A DNA stretch of 64,000 nt from Paenibacillus koleovorans NBRC 103111 (GTDB lineage: Bacteria > Bacillota > Bacilli > Paenibacillales > NBRC-103111). Position numbers and translations under genes: made by a program. The notes below the pieces were generated by a model, which saw nothing but the letters and a program-made list of their open reading frames with translations, made no database searches and was not told the origin of the DNA. Below are positions 27,894-36,305 of this stretch, piece after piece; position 1 is the first letter of the stretch, and each line of letters begins with the position of its first letter. The stretch covers positions 23,745-87,744 of the forward strand of contig NZ_BIMA01000017.1 of NCBI RefSeq assembly GCF_004000845.1. The letters run 5' to 3'.

Positions 27894-28598
27894 TTATTTG
27901 CCCCACGGGTTGTAAACCGACTGACTTGCCGGCAGCGCCCCCCGCGATTGAGCTTGTTTAATAAGCGCTTCCTGTGCTTCTTTCGTGCCGGCCCCTGCGC
28001 CGCCGCTACCGCCGACAGGCGCTCCGAAAGAGCCGCCACCAGGCTTTTGCTTTCCCAGATGCGGTTTCTTCTTCAGGAGCTCGTCCAGCGCTTCCTTCAC
28101 GCCGATCAGATTACCCTTCTCGTCTTCCTTGACCTTGGAAAGATCAGCGAGCGCCGCCGCGTCTTCCCAATCGGCGAACCCGAGTTCATTCGCCAATACC
28201 TTCACCTCGGCGCGGAGCAGACGCTGGAATGTCTTCTCCGATTGATCCTTTTGACTAGCCGCGAGCAGCTCCTTGGCGCGCTTCTCGACATCATCCATCG
28301 TAAGGGGGGTGCCTTCGCTCCCCTTACCACTACTGCCTTCCGGCTTCTTCAGCGCAGCTTGCATAGCCTCTACGGAGTCATATCCAAGCTCTTTAGCGAG
28401 AGCTGTCTTCGCTGCTTTCTCTGCCCTTGATAGACGTGACTGAACCGCTGTATCAAGTTCAGCTTGTGTGAATGTCTTATCCTTCGGATCCGGAGCAGGA
28501 TTTGGATTCGGGTTTGGATCAGGGTTTGGATTCGGATCACCCGCAAACAACTGCAGATTCAAAGGTAGACGGAAACGACTTGCGATTTTCTGTTTCAT
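27894..28598 (-). CDS. Capsid scaffolding protein
   Basis: 234 aa. The N-terminal NLQLFAGDP motif is followed by a PN/PD repeat linker (about 20-37) and a long helical, Lys/Glu/Ala-rich body. A Gly-rich C-terminus with short basic ending follows. This is the profile of Gram-positive phage scaffolds, and it directly precedes decoration and capsid genes. Confidence 0.82.
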   Translation of the reverse strand: MKQKIASRFRLPLNLQLFAGDPNPNPDPNPNPNPAPDPKDKTFTQAELDTAVQSRLSRAEKAAKTALAKELGYDSVEAMQAALKKPEGSSGKGSEGTPLTMDDVEKRAKELLAASQKDQSEKTFQRLLRAEVKVLANELGFADWEDAAALADLSKVKEDEKGNLIGVKEALDELLKKKPHLGKQKPGGGSFGAPVGGSGGAGAGTKEAQEALIKQAQSRGALPASQSVYNPWGK

Positions 28599-28664
28599 AT
28601 TGACCTCCTGTTTTACGCCTGGGTAGGCAGCCGGCTAGCAGTTTAACGTCATGCCACGTTTTGG

Positions 28665-28698
28665 ACAAAAGAAAAACACCCCCGAAGTCTCGAGAGTG
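28665..28698 (-). terminator. Internal terminator between the MuF unit and the scaffold
   Basis: On -, CACTCTCGA and TCGGGGGTG form a 9-bp stem with loop GACT, followed by TTTTTCTTTT. It separates portal, MuF and the small acidic gene from scaffold and capsid, and may lower expression of the capsid genes unless antiterminated. Confidence 0.85.
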
Positions 28699-28702
28699 CT
28701 CA

Positions 28703-28909
28703 TTAGATCGTAACTTGAATTGAATTGGCCTGTTCTTCACTTATTTCGTCGTAAAACCCGTCCTCACCAACGAATATACAAGCTTGCTCCGGTGATGGCT
28801 TCCAGTTGCCAGCGCCCGGATCGTATCGCTCGAATTGACCATTGATAAACCGATACAGGCGGGAAGCAGACTTGCCGTCGAAATCATATGCAAAATAAAA
28901 GTCATCCAT
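28703..28909 (-). CDS. Small acidic protein, candidate immunity partner of MuF toxin
   Basis: 68 aa from ATG 28909 (GGAGG nine bases upstream). It is acidic and aromatic (DDFYFAYDFDG, VGEDGFYDEISEEQA), a common look for immunity proteins. It starts 14 bases after the MuF stop and is followed by a terminator, so it is transcribed with MuF but set apart from the scaffold. MuF genes with C-terminal toxins are known to be followed by immunity genes. The pairing here is inferred. Confidence 0.6.
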   Translation of the reverse strand: MDDFYFAYDFDGKSASRLYRFINGQFERYDPGAGNWKPSPEQACIFVGEDGFYDEISEEQANSIQVTI

Positions 28910-28923
28910 GGCCACCAGCCTCC

Positions 28924-30519
28924 TTACTTCAATTTATCAATATCCTTCGGTCGCTGCAGCCCATGCGACAGCTTGAACATTTCGTTTGTAAGCTCGGTCC
29001 TGCGATCTGCAGAAGTGCTGTCCAGCCGGTATTCTTCGTACAACTTGTGCATCTGACCGTTCTTAAGCTCAAAACTCTCGGGCGTATGGAACTGAACTTC
29101 GAATTGTTGCCCATCCGAGCCTTTGAACGTTGCGTTAACGCCGTTGTAAGGATTCCGCTTATCGTTCCAGAAGTTCTTCACAAGCGTCGGGGCGTATCCC
29201 TTTTCAGCGAGCCCTCGGACAACCTCATCGTAATCGGCGACCATTTTATCCGCTGGGGATTGATACGTGTATCGAATGACGTCGTTCGTACTTGATATGG
29301 TGTCATCAATGACTTTAAGATCATTGCTGTAGTTGCTGTAGCTGTTTATTTTCCTCAGGTACGACTCTTTGCTCTTTAGCCTATACTCGAGGCCAACCAT
29401 TTCAACACCGGTTGCCTTTGATACGTCGAGTAGATCAGCCGTAATGTGCGGCTCCTTCTCAACGATCCTATTGTACGCATTCAGTTTCCGGTACCGGCCC
29501 TGAAGCTCATTCCACTTTACATTTCCATTATACTTCATTCGCCTGAACGTCGCGAACGTTTTGGGAGTCGCATCTTCATCAACGGCCCTATAGCGTAGCC
29601 ATTGCTTGTGGTCTTCGTTCAATTGAGCCTTTTGGCGACGCAGCTCATGGTACCGACGAATGTTTTTCTCGGTGCGGTTATCCACGAACGGGCGATTCGA
29701 CGCCTCGATCATGCTCTGGACCTCAGCAGCCGGCGTGTACTCCTCCACCCAAACAGACATGGAGTGCACGCAATGCGAATGATAAGGCGGCCTCAGCTCA
29801 AGACGGGGAAAACGCTCGTCTTGCCCACTGATTGAGTACACCCTCCCTTGATACTTGGCACAATATTCACAGGTTATCCCCACGTTATTCACATACACAA
29901 GATCCCGTTTGTTCTGGACGGCCATATTCTCGACGCCAGTAACATGTGCCTTCCGCTGGTGGTAATGGATCACCGAAGACATATACTTGTCAACCGGGAT
30001 CCGCGCGCCGTTCTTAGCGACCATCCCAGTGATCTGCCGCTGGGTCAGCTCAGCAATGGCCGATTTAGTCGCCTGCCGGCGGGAAGCGCCGCTGATCAAT
30101 GATTGCTCATTGGCTCGCCGGGTCACCTCTTCGACCCGCTGCTTGATGTCCTTGCTCATGTGATCCGATGCTTCAAGGATGGAATAGAACGTATCGTCCA
30201 TAATCGCCTGGACGGCTTGTTCGTGAACAACCGGGCGAAGAGTACGATCGATCGATTCTGCCGACAAACCCAGTTCTTCCATCCCCGCGGCGGCTTCTGC
30301 GGCCCCCACTTTGTAAGATTCGGTCAAAATGGAAAGAGCCCGCCCCGAAGATTCCCGGGTGAGCCCATTCAAGATTGAATCTATTCGAGTTAGGAGCTGC
30401 TCTTTCAGCCGCCTACTGACGCCGTCACCCATGGATCGTAGTAGATCCAGAAGACTCAGGCCGGCTTGCGTGTAGGCTAAGATCATTTTATTGATTTCGT
30501 CGTCGATCCGGAGCGCCAT
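28924..30519 (-). CDS. MuF head-morphogenesis protein with RelA/SpoT-like C-terminal domain
   Basis: 531 aa. Residues about 1-270 are a MuF/SPP1-gp7 minor head protein. They include a cysteine/histidine motif (CEYCAKYQGRVYSISG, later HSHC) typical of the MuF core. Residues about 376-480 carry YRLKSKESYLRK, NDVIRYTYQS, NPYNGVNATF and FEVQFHT in order. These parallel the RxKxxxS, DxxxxR, NGYxSxH and ExQxxT motifs of (p)ppGpp/(p)ppApp synthetases. The domain could act as an alarmone-type toxin packaged with or displayed on the head. Enzymatic activity and substrate are not proven; spacing of the D-R motif is shorter than in classic RelA. Confidence 0.8.
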   Translation of the reverse strand: MALRIDDEINKMILAYTQAGLSLLDLLRSMGDGVSRRLKEQLLTRIDSILNGLTRESSGRALSILTESYKVGAAEAAAGMEELGLSAESIDRTLRPVVHEQAVQAIMDDTFYSILEASDHMSKDIKQRVEEVTRRANEQSLISGASRRQATKSAIAELTQRQITGMVAKNGARIPVDKYMSSVIHYHQRKAHVTGVENMAVQNKRDLVYVNNVGITCEYCAKYQGRVYSISGQDERFPRLELRPPYHSHCVHSMSVWVEEYTPAAEVQSMIEASNRPFVDNRTEKNIRRYHELRRQKAQLNEDHKQWLRYRAVDEDATPKTFATFRRMKYNGNVKWNELQGRYRKLNAYNRIVEKEPHITADLLDVSKATGVEMVGLEYRLKSKESYLRKINSYSNYSNDLKVIDDTISSTNDVIRYTYQSPADKMVADYDEVVRGLAEKGYAPTLVKNFWNDKRNPYNGVNATFKGSDGQQFEVQFHTPESFELKNGQMHKLYEEYRLDSTSADRRTELTNEMFKLSHGLQRPKDIDKLK

Positions 30520-32021
30520 TAAGCACCACCGCCCAACCTCACCTTAGGTGGTTGCGTGAGCTGCGGGTTCAGGCTATCCACTGCCTGCTCCTCCTGAATC
30601 TTCTCGACTTCCTCTTGGATGGCCTCCTCCGACCAATCCGGATGCATACGCCGGACTGTCGTCTCGAGCGATTGTACACCGCCGGCGAACTTCTCCGTTT
30701 CCTCAGAGTCACGCTCAGAATCAGCTTTCGGCAGCATATCGCCCCACTCGACTACCGGATTGGATACCTTGTACGATTTGCCGCCAAGCGCATTCTCGAG
30801 TATGATGCACTTTCGTATGGCTGCCTTCAATGCCGCATCGAACTTGGCTTGGACCGCCTCTGCCTTGATGACCGATTGAATCCAAAGATAGAGGAGTGCG
30901 ACACCGGAGTCACCTTTCCCTTCCTCCAAGCCGGCTGCCTGGGGCGAAGTCTTGCTGATCGCCAGCATGTACTGAATCAACCGCGTGACATGCTCGAAGC
31001 TTTGGGCCGTCTTGGCGTCCCATGTAATGTACTGCGGTACCGCTCCCGTCTTCTCATCGAAGCTCACAACCTCGAGGTCCGCGTTCCGGACGAACCGGCC
31101 GCCATAGTCACGCTGGTTCTGGTTTGCAACCGTGTCCCAAAGGCCGCGGGGAATGGCAAGCTTCGGCTTCCCGTGTTTCTCGAACACGATGGAATCACGG
31201 GTGATCGTCCAGTTGATCTCCTCTTGAATGACATCAATGTTCCGGAGTGCCGATCGGCCGCGCGGGTGCCGCAGCGTCTCGTCGTTTGGAATGGCTCCGC
31301 ATAGCAGCTCGGTAACGCCACCCAACTGCTGATCCTCAGGAATCTCGGTGTTCCATCGCGTTGCATAAGCAGCGTTGTTGAGCAGGTCACCAACCGTCTC
31401 CCCATCCATCTTGTAGACGAATTGCTGGACGGTCAAGCCGGCCTCATCAAGCCGCTGTCGCTCTACCCGTAGGAACTTCTGCCGATTGCTTTGCTCCCCC
31501 CATTCTTCGATCCAAGCGATATCGGCGCCCTGATCGTCATCATGGGGAAAGTACCGGTCCCCGAGCATCCATTCGAACCATACCTTCCCCTTTGAATTGC
31601 GGCGTATCCGGTAAGCGATCAACCCGTCGACCTGGTGGGAAGCGATGGCGGCCCAAATCTTCTCGTTTGGCTTCGACGCTTCCACGACGGCGGTCACGAA
31701 GTCTAGCTCCGGCCCTTGCTCGGCATCCGCTGAGATGTTCCCGAGCGCCCTATTGAGCAGATCGGCCGGCACTTCGGCGATAAGGCTGCTGAAATTGAGC
31801 ACGACGTAGATGTTGGTTGTCTCTACTACCTCGCGAGTCTGCTCCCAGCGCTTGATTCCGGTTCGTTTGATGCCATAACGGGTATCTTTCGTCGCCGTCT
31901 TGGCGCGCGGGAAGATCGTGGCATGGTCGCCATCGTACAATGCTCGGAAATAGGCCATATCGGCGACTTCCTTATCAAACGGCGGCGGTGGAAACCGCTG
32001 CTTCGTATAGATGATCGTCAT
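30519..32021 (-). CDS. Portal protein (SPP1 gp6-like)
   Basis: 500 aa from ATG 32021, with AAAGGA eight bases upstream. Early AYFRALYDGDHATIF and a large middle domain are typical of the SPP1-gp6 portal family. Its stop overlaps the MuF start (TAATG). It forms the dodecameric DNA gate at one capsid vertex. Confidence 0.9.
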   Translation of the reverse strand: MTIIYTKQRFPPPPFDKEVADMAYFRALYDGDHATIFPRAKTATKDTRYGIKRTGIKRWEQTREVVETTNIYVVLNFSSLIAEVPADLLNRALGNISADAEQGPELDFVTAVVEASKPNEKIWAAIASHQVDGLIAYRIRRNSKGKVWFEWMLGDRYFPHDDDQGADIAWIEEWGEQSNRQKFLRVERQRLDEAGLTVQQFVYKMDGETVGDLLNNAAYATRWNTEIPEDQQLGGVTELLCGAIPNDETLRHPRGRSALRNIDVIQEEINWTITRDSIVFEKHGKPKLAIPRGLWDTVANQNQRDYGGRFVRNADLEVVSFDEKTGAVPQYITWDAKTAQSFEHVTRLIQYMLAISKTSPQAAGLEEGKGDSGVALLYLWIQSVIKAEAVQAKFDAALKAAIRKCIILENALGGKSYKVSNPVVEWGDMLPKADSERDSEETEKFAGGVQSLETTVRRMHPDWSEEAIQEEVEKIQEEQAVDSLNPQLTQPPKVRLGGGA

Positions 32022-32035
32022 CCCTATCATCCTTT

Positions 32036-33298
32036 CTACCAGCCCGACGGGCGTTGGTTGGAATAGAACATCTCCGGCCGTCGGAGGGGCTCGGCAGCAT
32101 AGCGAAGCGCGGCCATGGCATCATCGAACACGGTCACCGGCTCATCAAGATACAGCCCCGTCTTCTTGTCCTTCTGCCAAGACCACTGCTGAATCTCCTT
32201 GGTCGTGTTGACGCAATCCGGATGGATGTAAATCTTCCGTTGCTTCAGGTAATCGATCTGCGCATGCACGCTGCCAGGCTCTTTGACCACGGCCGACGCA
32301 TAGTAGCCGGCGTTCTGCCACATCTGAATCCGATCCGGCTCTGCGGAGTCACAGTACATCGGCAGGTACTTGGACAAGCCCTGCCGATCGGCCATTTCGA
32401 TGATCTGGGACGTGTCCCGCTCATGAACGTAAATTTCGCCACAAATGTAAAAATCACCGTCCTTAACGCCGACGGTGAGAATGGCATTCGCATGGTTGAA
32501 GCCGAAATCCTGCGCATGGTGCATGGTATCGAAGCGGTCGAACGATGTATCGAACTCAATCACGACGAAGTTCTTGAGAATCAGGCCGCCCAGCTCGCCC
32601 CATTCGCCAAGGCCGTACACGGCATACCCTTCCGGATCCTCTTGCTTCCGCCGCATCATCCGACGGTGATAAGCCGGGTCAATGAAACGATTCTGCAAAT
32701 AGGTCGAGTGATGGGCCAGCACATCGCGGCTCGCCTTGTCAAAGTACTTCCGCTTGATCCAGTGTGTTGCCGACACCGGGTTGAACGTGAACGTGATCTG
32801 GTAGTACAGGTTCGGATTGAGCAGAATGCCCCGCAGACGGTCGTCGAGGATGTCAACGTCGGACTCCTGTAGCTCCGTTGCTTCCTCTGCCCATATCCAC
32901 GTCAGCTTCCCGTGCGTGAACGTGATGGACTTGATCTTCTCGCGGTCCCGGGCGTCATTCATGCCGCGGAAGATGATCTCGTTGCCGGTCACCCGGCTGC
33001 GGATCAGCAGCGGCGACTTCAGGACTTCCCAGAATTCATCAGCACGCTGCCCGTAAATCCGATTGATCGCGCCGACCAGCTCCGAATAGGTACTGTTCCG
33101 GTTCGTCTCGTTGACCTTGCGGACGCACAAGAGGTTCGCGCCGGAATACTTCGGATCGCCCAGCTTTAGGATGTAGTCCTGGGCGATGTTGACGGACTTT
33201 CCCGAGCCCGCACTGCCGCGGAGTGCCCGGTACCGGCGCTTCGTTCGGTTGACTTCGCGGAAATGGCGGTTGAACTGCACTTTCACGGCTGCGCTCAT
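32036..33298 (-). CDS. Terminase large subunit (PBSX/XtmB type)
   Basis: 420 aa. Walker A GSAGSGKS lies near residue 28, Walker B/catalytic WIWAEEATEL near 135, and the nuclease-domain aspartates come later. It packages DNA into the procapsid and cuts it. It overlaps the small subunit by 4 bases (ATGA). Confidence 0.93.
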   Translation of the reverse strand: MSAAVKVQFNRHFREVNRTKRRYRALRGSAGSGKSVNIAQDYILKLGDPKYSGANLLCVRKVNETNRNSTYSELVGAINRIYGQRADEFWEVLKSPLLIRSRVTGNEIIFRGMNDARDREKIKSITFTHGKLTWIWAEEATELQESDVDILDDRLRGILLNPNLYYQITFTFNPVSATHWIKRKYFDKASRDVLAHHSTYLQNRFIDPAYHRRMMRRKQEDPEGYAVYGLGEWGELGGLILKNFVVIEFDTSFDRFDTMHHAQDFGFNHANAILTVGVKDGDFYICGEIYVHERDTSQIIEMADRQGLSKYLPMYCDSAEPDRIQMWQNAGYYASAVVKEPGSVHAQIDYLKQRKIYIHPDCVNTTKEIQQWSWQKDKKTGLYLDEPVTVFDDAMAALRYAAEPLRRPEMFYSNQRPSGW

Positions 33299-34095
33299 TC
33301 ATCATCGCCGCCCATCTCGTAGTCGCTGTCCTCACCGTAGTCGACCTCAATATGCATCGGTGTCTTTCCGTCGCCCTTGCTGGCCTTCTGTGCTTCAGCC
33401 TTCACCTTGTCGACTTCGGCCTTCGTCTTCTCGACCTGAGCCTGCATCAGCTCCAGCTTCGCCCGCCGTTCGTCGTTCTCCGGCGCCGCGGCGAGGAACT
33501 GCTTGATGGCGCCACGAAGCTCCGACATCGCCGCCGATTGCGCTTTGAGGTACTGGGCATAGCGCTCCCATGACCATTGAAAATTGAATTCTTCTTCGAC
33601 GACGATTTGATGCAGTTGCTTGTCCTTGCCACGCCCAGTCGAATGGACCTCGAACTTCTGCTTCTTAATCTCCTTGATCATTTCATCCTTGCCGGTCACG
33701 TGCATAACGGCCGGCGCCCGAATGATGGCCGTAAACTGGGTGACGATGTTCTGCCAAATCATGTCCAGTGGGTCCATTTCATGCACCATATCCATGATCT
33801 CGAGGAACTCGCCATCCTGGGGCATGAATTTACGGAACAGCCCGTGCTTGACGGCTCTATCGTTGCCGGATGGTGCACCTTTTCCGCCCTTGTTCCCTTT
33901 TGCGTTCCGATTTCCTTTCGGCGCGCCGCGGCGGGGATCGGGCTGCTCTTCCCATTTGTAGTAATTCTTCCACTTCCGAACGAGCTCGGGCTTAACACCC
34001 AACTCCTCGGCGATGGCAGCCGGCTTCATGGTTCGTCCGCTGTCATGCCAAAGCTTGAACGCCTTCTTTTGGACCGGGCTTTGATCTCTCGACAT
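33295..34095 (-). CDS. Terminase small subunit
   Basis: 266 aa from ATG 34095 (MSRDQSPVQ). An N-terminal helix-turn-helix (IAEELGVKPELVRKW), then RRGAPKGNRNAKGNKGG, typical of PBSX-type small terminases, and a long Lys/Glu C-terminal coiled coil are present. It recognises the packaging site. Confidence 0.88.
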   Translation of the reverse strand: MSRDQSPVQKKAFKLWHDSGRTMKPAAIAEELGVKPELVRKWKNYYKWEEQPDPRRGAPKGNRNAKGNKGGKGAPSGNDRAVKHGLFRKFMPQDGEFLEIMDMVHEMDPLDMIWQNIVTQFTAIIRAPAVMHVTGKDEMIKEIKKQKFEVHSTGRGKDKQLHQIVVEEEFNFQWSWERYAQYLKAQSAAMSELRGAIKQFLAAAPENDERRAKLELMQAQVEKTKAEVDKVKAEAQKASKGDGKTPMHIEVDYGEDSDYEMGGDDE

Positions 34096-34203
34096 CAGCT
34101 CACCGACCTCACCTCCGACTGAATTGAGTCTGTTTTCACGTTTTGGCCCTAAACGCACAAAAAGCAGCTGTCGGAATGTTCTCTTCCGATCCTGCTGCAT
34201 CAC

Positions 34204-34358
34204 TAAAAATCCCTAATTTTCTCCTAACAACTGTAAATGTAATTCTCTACAATACACATTCTAGGTAATTCGTATTTTCGGGATTCTGTCAATCCATTCT
34301 AGGCAAGTCAGCGTTACGTTAGAAATGAATTCTCTATAACCCGATTGTAGACAGTTCA
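34204..34358 (-). promoter_or_regulatory. Candidate late-operon control region
   Basis: An AT-rich 155-base gap upstream of the packaging genes. On - it has TTGACA (34287-34292) without a good -10. Direct repeats CCTAGAATG lie at 34257-34265 and 34295-34303, 38 bases apart, and a second pair (AATTCTCTA) lies at about 34241 and 34327. A strong -35, weak -10 and flanking repeats fit an activator-dependent late promoter or recombinase sites. Confidence 0.4.
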
Positions 34359-34919
34359 TTAGAGCGAATGGCGGTCTATAGCCTCGTCCAAGGTATCCTG
34401 TTTGATCCCGATATAGCGTAAAGTGACCGACTCTTCACTGTGATTAAATAGGTCCATTAGTAACGAAATGTCCCGTTCACGCTGGTAGAAATGATACCCG
34501 AATGTCTTCCGCATGGAGTGGGTCCCAATTTCCTTCACGCCGAATGCTTGAGCGACCCCGCTGAGCATCTTGTAAGCCATGCTCGCCGTGATCGGCTCGT
34601 CCCGCGCGCCAGTCCTGAGTTTTCTATTCCTCGACCTGAATAAATATGCGTTATCCGATTTTCCTACAATGTAGTGATCGAGAGCAGCGCGTAAGGCTCG
34701 GTTAATCTTTATCAACTTCCGCTTCCCTGTCTTCTTCTCGATTATATCGATATGCGTCCCGCGCACATCTCCAACCCGAAGCGGCAGGATATCTGATATT
34801 CGCAATCCGGTGTTTATGCCAACCATCAGGAGAATATAGTCACGCTCGTTAGTCTGCTGCAAATGTTCTTTGATCACCTGAAGCTTCCGTGTATCCCGGA
34901 TCGGCTGGACAACCTTCAT
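34359..34919 (-). CDS. Minimal tyrosine recombinase (catalytic domain only)
   Basis: 186 aa from ATG 34919 (GAGGTGGTG upstream). The catalytic Arg (TGLRISDIL), HxxR (THSMRKTFG) and H...Y (FNHSEESVTLRYI) are all present. There is no N-terminal core-binding domain and no arm domain. It differs from the full integrase at 57649 and sits just upstream of the packaging genes, as in several Bacillus-group phages. Role unknown; dimer resolution or late regulation are options. Confidence 0.8.
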   Translation of the reverse strand: MKVVQPIRDTRKLQVIKEHLQQTNERDYILLMVGINTGLRISDILPLRVGDVRGTHIDIIEKKTGKRKLIKINRALRAALDHYIVGKSDNAYLFRSRNRKLRTGARDEPITASMAYKMLSGVAQAFGVKEIGTHSMRKTFGYHFYQRERDISLLMDLFNHSEESVTLRYIGIKQDTLDEAIDRHSL

Positions 34920-34945
34920 CTTCACCACCTCATTATCAAGGTACA

Positions 34946-34970
34946 ATAAAAAAAGCACCCTTCCGGATGC
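34946..34970 (-). terminator. Terminator after the nucleotide-hydrolase-like gene
   Basis: GCATCC and GGGTGC form a 6-bp stem with loop GGAA, followed by TTTTTTTATT. The stem begins at the gene's stop codon, so the gene at 34970 is a single transcription unit. Confidence 0.85.
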
Positions 34971-35815
34971 TAAACACTCCTAGAGTACACCACATCAATA
35001 TCAGCAATATAATCAGCTAAGCTGGATTTAATATAATTGTCGAATTTAAATAAATTATTCTCAGTTTCTATTGTTAACACAATGCTCGTTTCACCGAATT
35101 CACCCGCTACAATATGTACTTTCCCCGGAATCACAGCTAGTAGTGAATCGACTATTTGTTTTGGTTCAAAATTAAAAATCCTTTTCCCAGTTATTGTTAA
35201 TGTCTGAAAGTCACCTAACCTCTTTCTATTTCTAACGGTCGGCTCGTTCTTATAAGTATTTAATATTAGTGATTCTAGCTTATCTATTCTAGAAATGAGA
35301 AATTTATCAGTATCACTAATCGAGGTAGAAGCTTGGATTATTTGACTCTCAACTACTCTATAAATTGGATTATCTGGCTTCTCATCGTTCAACGCCTCAG
35401 GAATAATCTGAATTAACTTCTCCTTCAATTGAACAGAACCAAGCATATCATTTGTGTAGAACACGGTACGTTCCTCAACAATATCAAATGGAAGCTTAGT
35501 TCCTTCTTCGCATATTTGAATAACCGGCTTTCGAATTGCATGTCGAAGAGCTAATTCATACATAACATTCGGGTTTAAGGTTGTCAGGTTTGTAATCACT
35601 AAGTCATCTTCAAGAATTCTCTTAATGATTTGCTTATTGATTGAGCCGGGATTCGGCATTCTATGTGCGACAGCAATATTTTGCGCTTGGAACCTCAATT
35701 CGGTCAATGCGGGAACTATTACTGCATCAATTACCCCTTCAGCTGCTCTTCTTATCTCTGAATTATCGCCACCAATAGGTGTGATAATAAAGCACTTTTT
35801 CTCGGCGTTTGACAT
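34970..35815 (-). CDS. Nucleoside-deoxyribosyltransferase/SLOG-like cargo protein
   Basis: 281 aa from ATG 35815 (AAGGAG eight bases upstream). Residues about 5-130 carry CFIITPIGGDNSEIRR, LEDDLVITNLTTLNPNVMYE and IRKPVIQICE. This is the pattern of Rossmannoid NDT/TIR-like proteins, with Glu of NPNVMYELAL as the probable catalytic residue. Such proteins often act on NAD or nucleosides in anti-phage systems. The C-terminal 90 residues look like a small alpha/beta sensor domain. It is AT-rich, has its own terminator and lies between late-gene units, so a superinfection-defence role is likely but inferred. Confidence 0.65.
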   Translation of the reverse strand: MSNAEKKCFIITPIGGDNSEIRRAAEGVIDAVIVPALTELRFQAQNIAVAHRMPNPGSINKQIIKRILEDDLVITNLTTLNPNVMYELALRHAIRKPVIQICEEGTKLPFDIVEERTVFYTNDMLGSVQLKEKLIQIIPEALNDEKPDNPIYRVVESQIIQASTSISDTDKFLISRIDKLESLILNTYKNEPTVRNRKRLGDFQTLTITGKRIFNFEPKQIVDSLLAVIPGKVHIVAGEFGETSIVLTIETENNLFKFDNYIKSSLADYIADIDVVYSRSV

Positions 35816-35900
35816 GTGACACACTCCTTCAAAATCTAATTTTCGACATTAGGAAGGAATTTCCTGCTACATATCGAAACATATTTTAGGAGGTGATTCC

Positions 35901-36107
35901 ATGTACGAATCAGGAAAAGTTTTGCAACATGATGCTGATTTCGACGATGCAATTATTCATAGGTTACCAATCAAGATTGTACAGTCTGAGACGGGCGAAG
36001 TGCTAGATAACCGGGCCTATATTGGCGAACACACCGAAGATGCCGTTGTATTACTGTCTGATGGTAATGCTTATCTTAAGTCCACAAACGATTTTGTCGT
36101 AATTTAA
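35901..36107 (+). CDS. Unknown 68-aa protein divergent from the SLOG-like gene
   Basis: ATG after AGGAGGTGATTCC, a near-perfect ribosome site. It is beta-rich and acidic (SGKVLQHDADFDDAIIH, LLSDGNAYLKSTND). No family is recognised. It is divergent from the gene at 34970-35815, with an AT-rich 85-base gap between, so the two may share regulation. It faces the microgene at 36104 and overlaps it by 4 bases. Confidence 0.65.
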   Translation: MYESGKVLQHDADFDDAIIHRLPIKIVQSETGEVLDNRAYIGEHTEDAVVLLSDGNAYLKSTNDFVVI

Positions 36108-36220
36108 GAAATAGTGTAGATCACCCAGACCAAAAGGCTCCATATTGCGGTTGCCAGCAAGAATCCATTCAGAAAGCCACGAGCTGCGCTTAGATCATCC
36201 TCGTCGTACTTACCATCCAT
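36104..36220 (-). CDS. 38-aa single-pass membrane microprotein
   Basis: Starts at ATG 36220, with GGAGG ten bases upstream. The first 15 residues are charged (MDGKYDEDDLSAARGF). One membrane helix follows (LLATAIWSLLVWVIYTI). Its start lies inside the preceding microgene, so translation is probably coupled. Role unknown. Confidence 0.6.
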   Translation of the reverse strand: MDGKYDEDDLSAARGFLNGFLLATAIWSLLVWVIYTIS

Positions 36221-36305
36221 TGCGCCCGTGCCTCCGTTCATTCCGGCGAGCTGGCGCAACAACGTATGGCGCCAGCCGTCGGATAACCCGGTTCAGCCAC
36301 CTCAT
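36210..36305 (-). CDS. 31-aa basic microprotein
   Basis: ATG overlaps the previous stop (ATGA). The protein is strongly basic (MRWLNRVIRRLAPYVV, then ARRNERRHGRNGW). GGAGTGGTG precedes the start. It overlaps the next microgene by 11 bases. Coding status is supported by tight coupling only. Confidence 0.45.
   Translation of the reverse strand: MRWLNRVIRRLAPYVVAPARRNERRHGRNGW

Noticed and set aside
27075..28430. 451-codon + strand frame opposite capsid and scaffold genes
   Set aside because: Antisense to three structural genes; Arg/Leu-rich mirror text with no start signal.
28500..28545. DNA repeat in the scaffold gene as a regulatory repeat
   Set aside because: It is the codon repeat of the PN/PD linker and keeps the frame.
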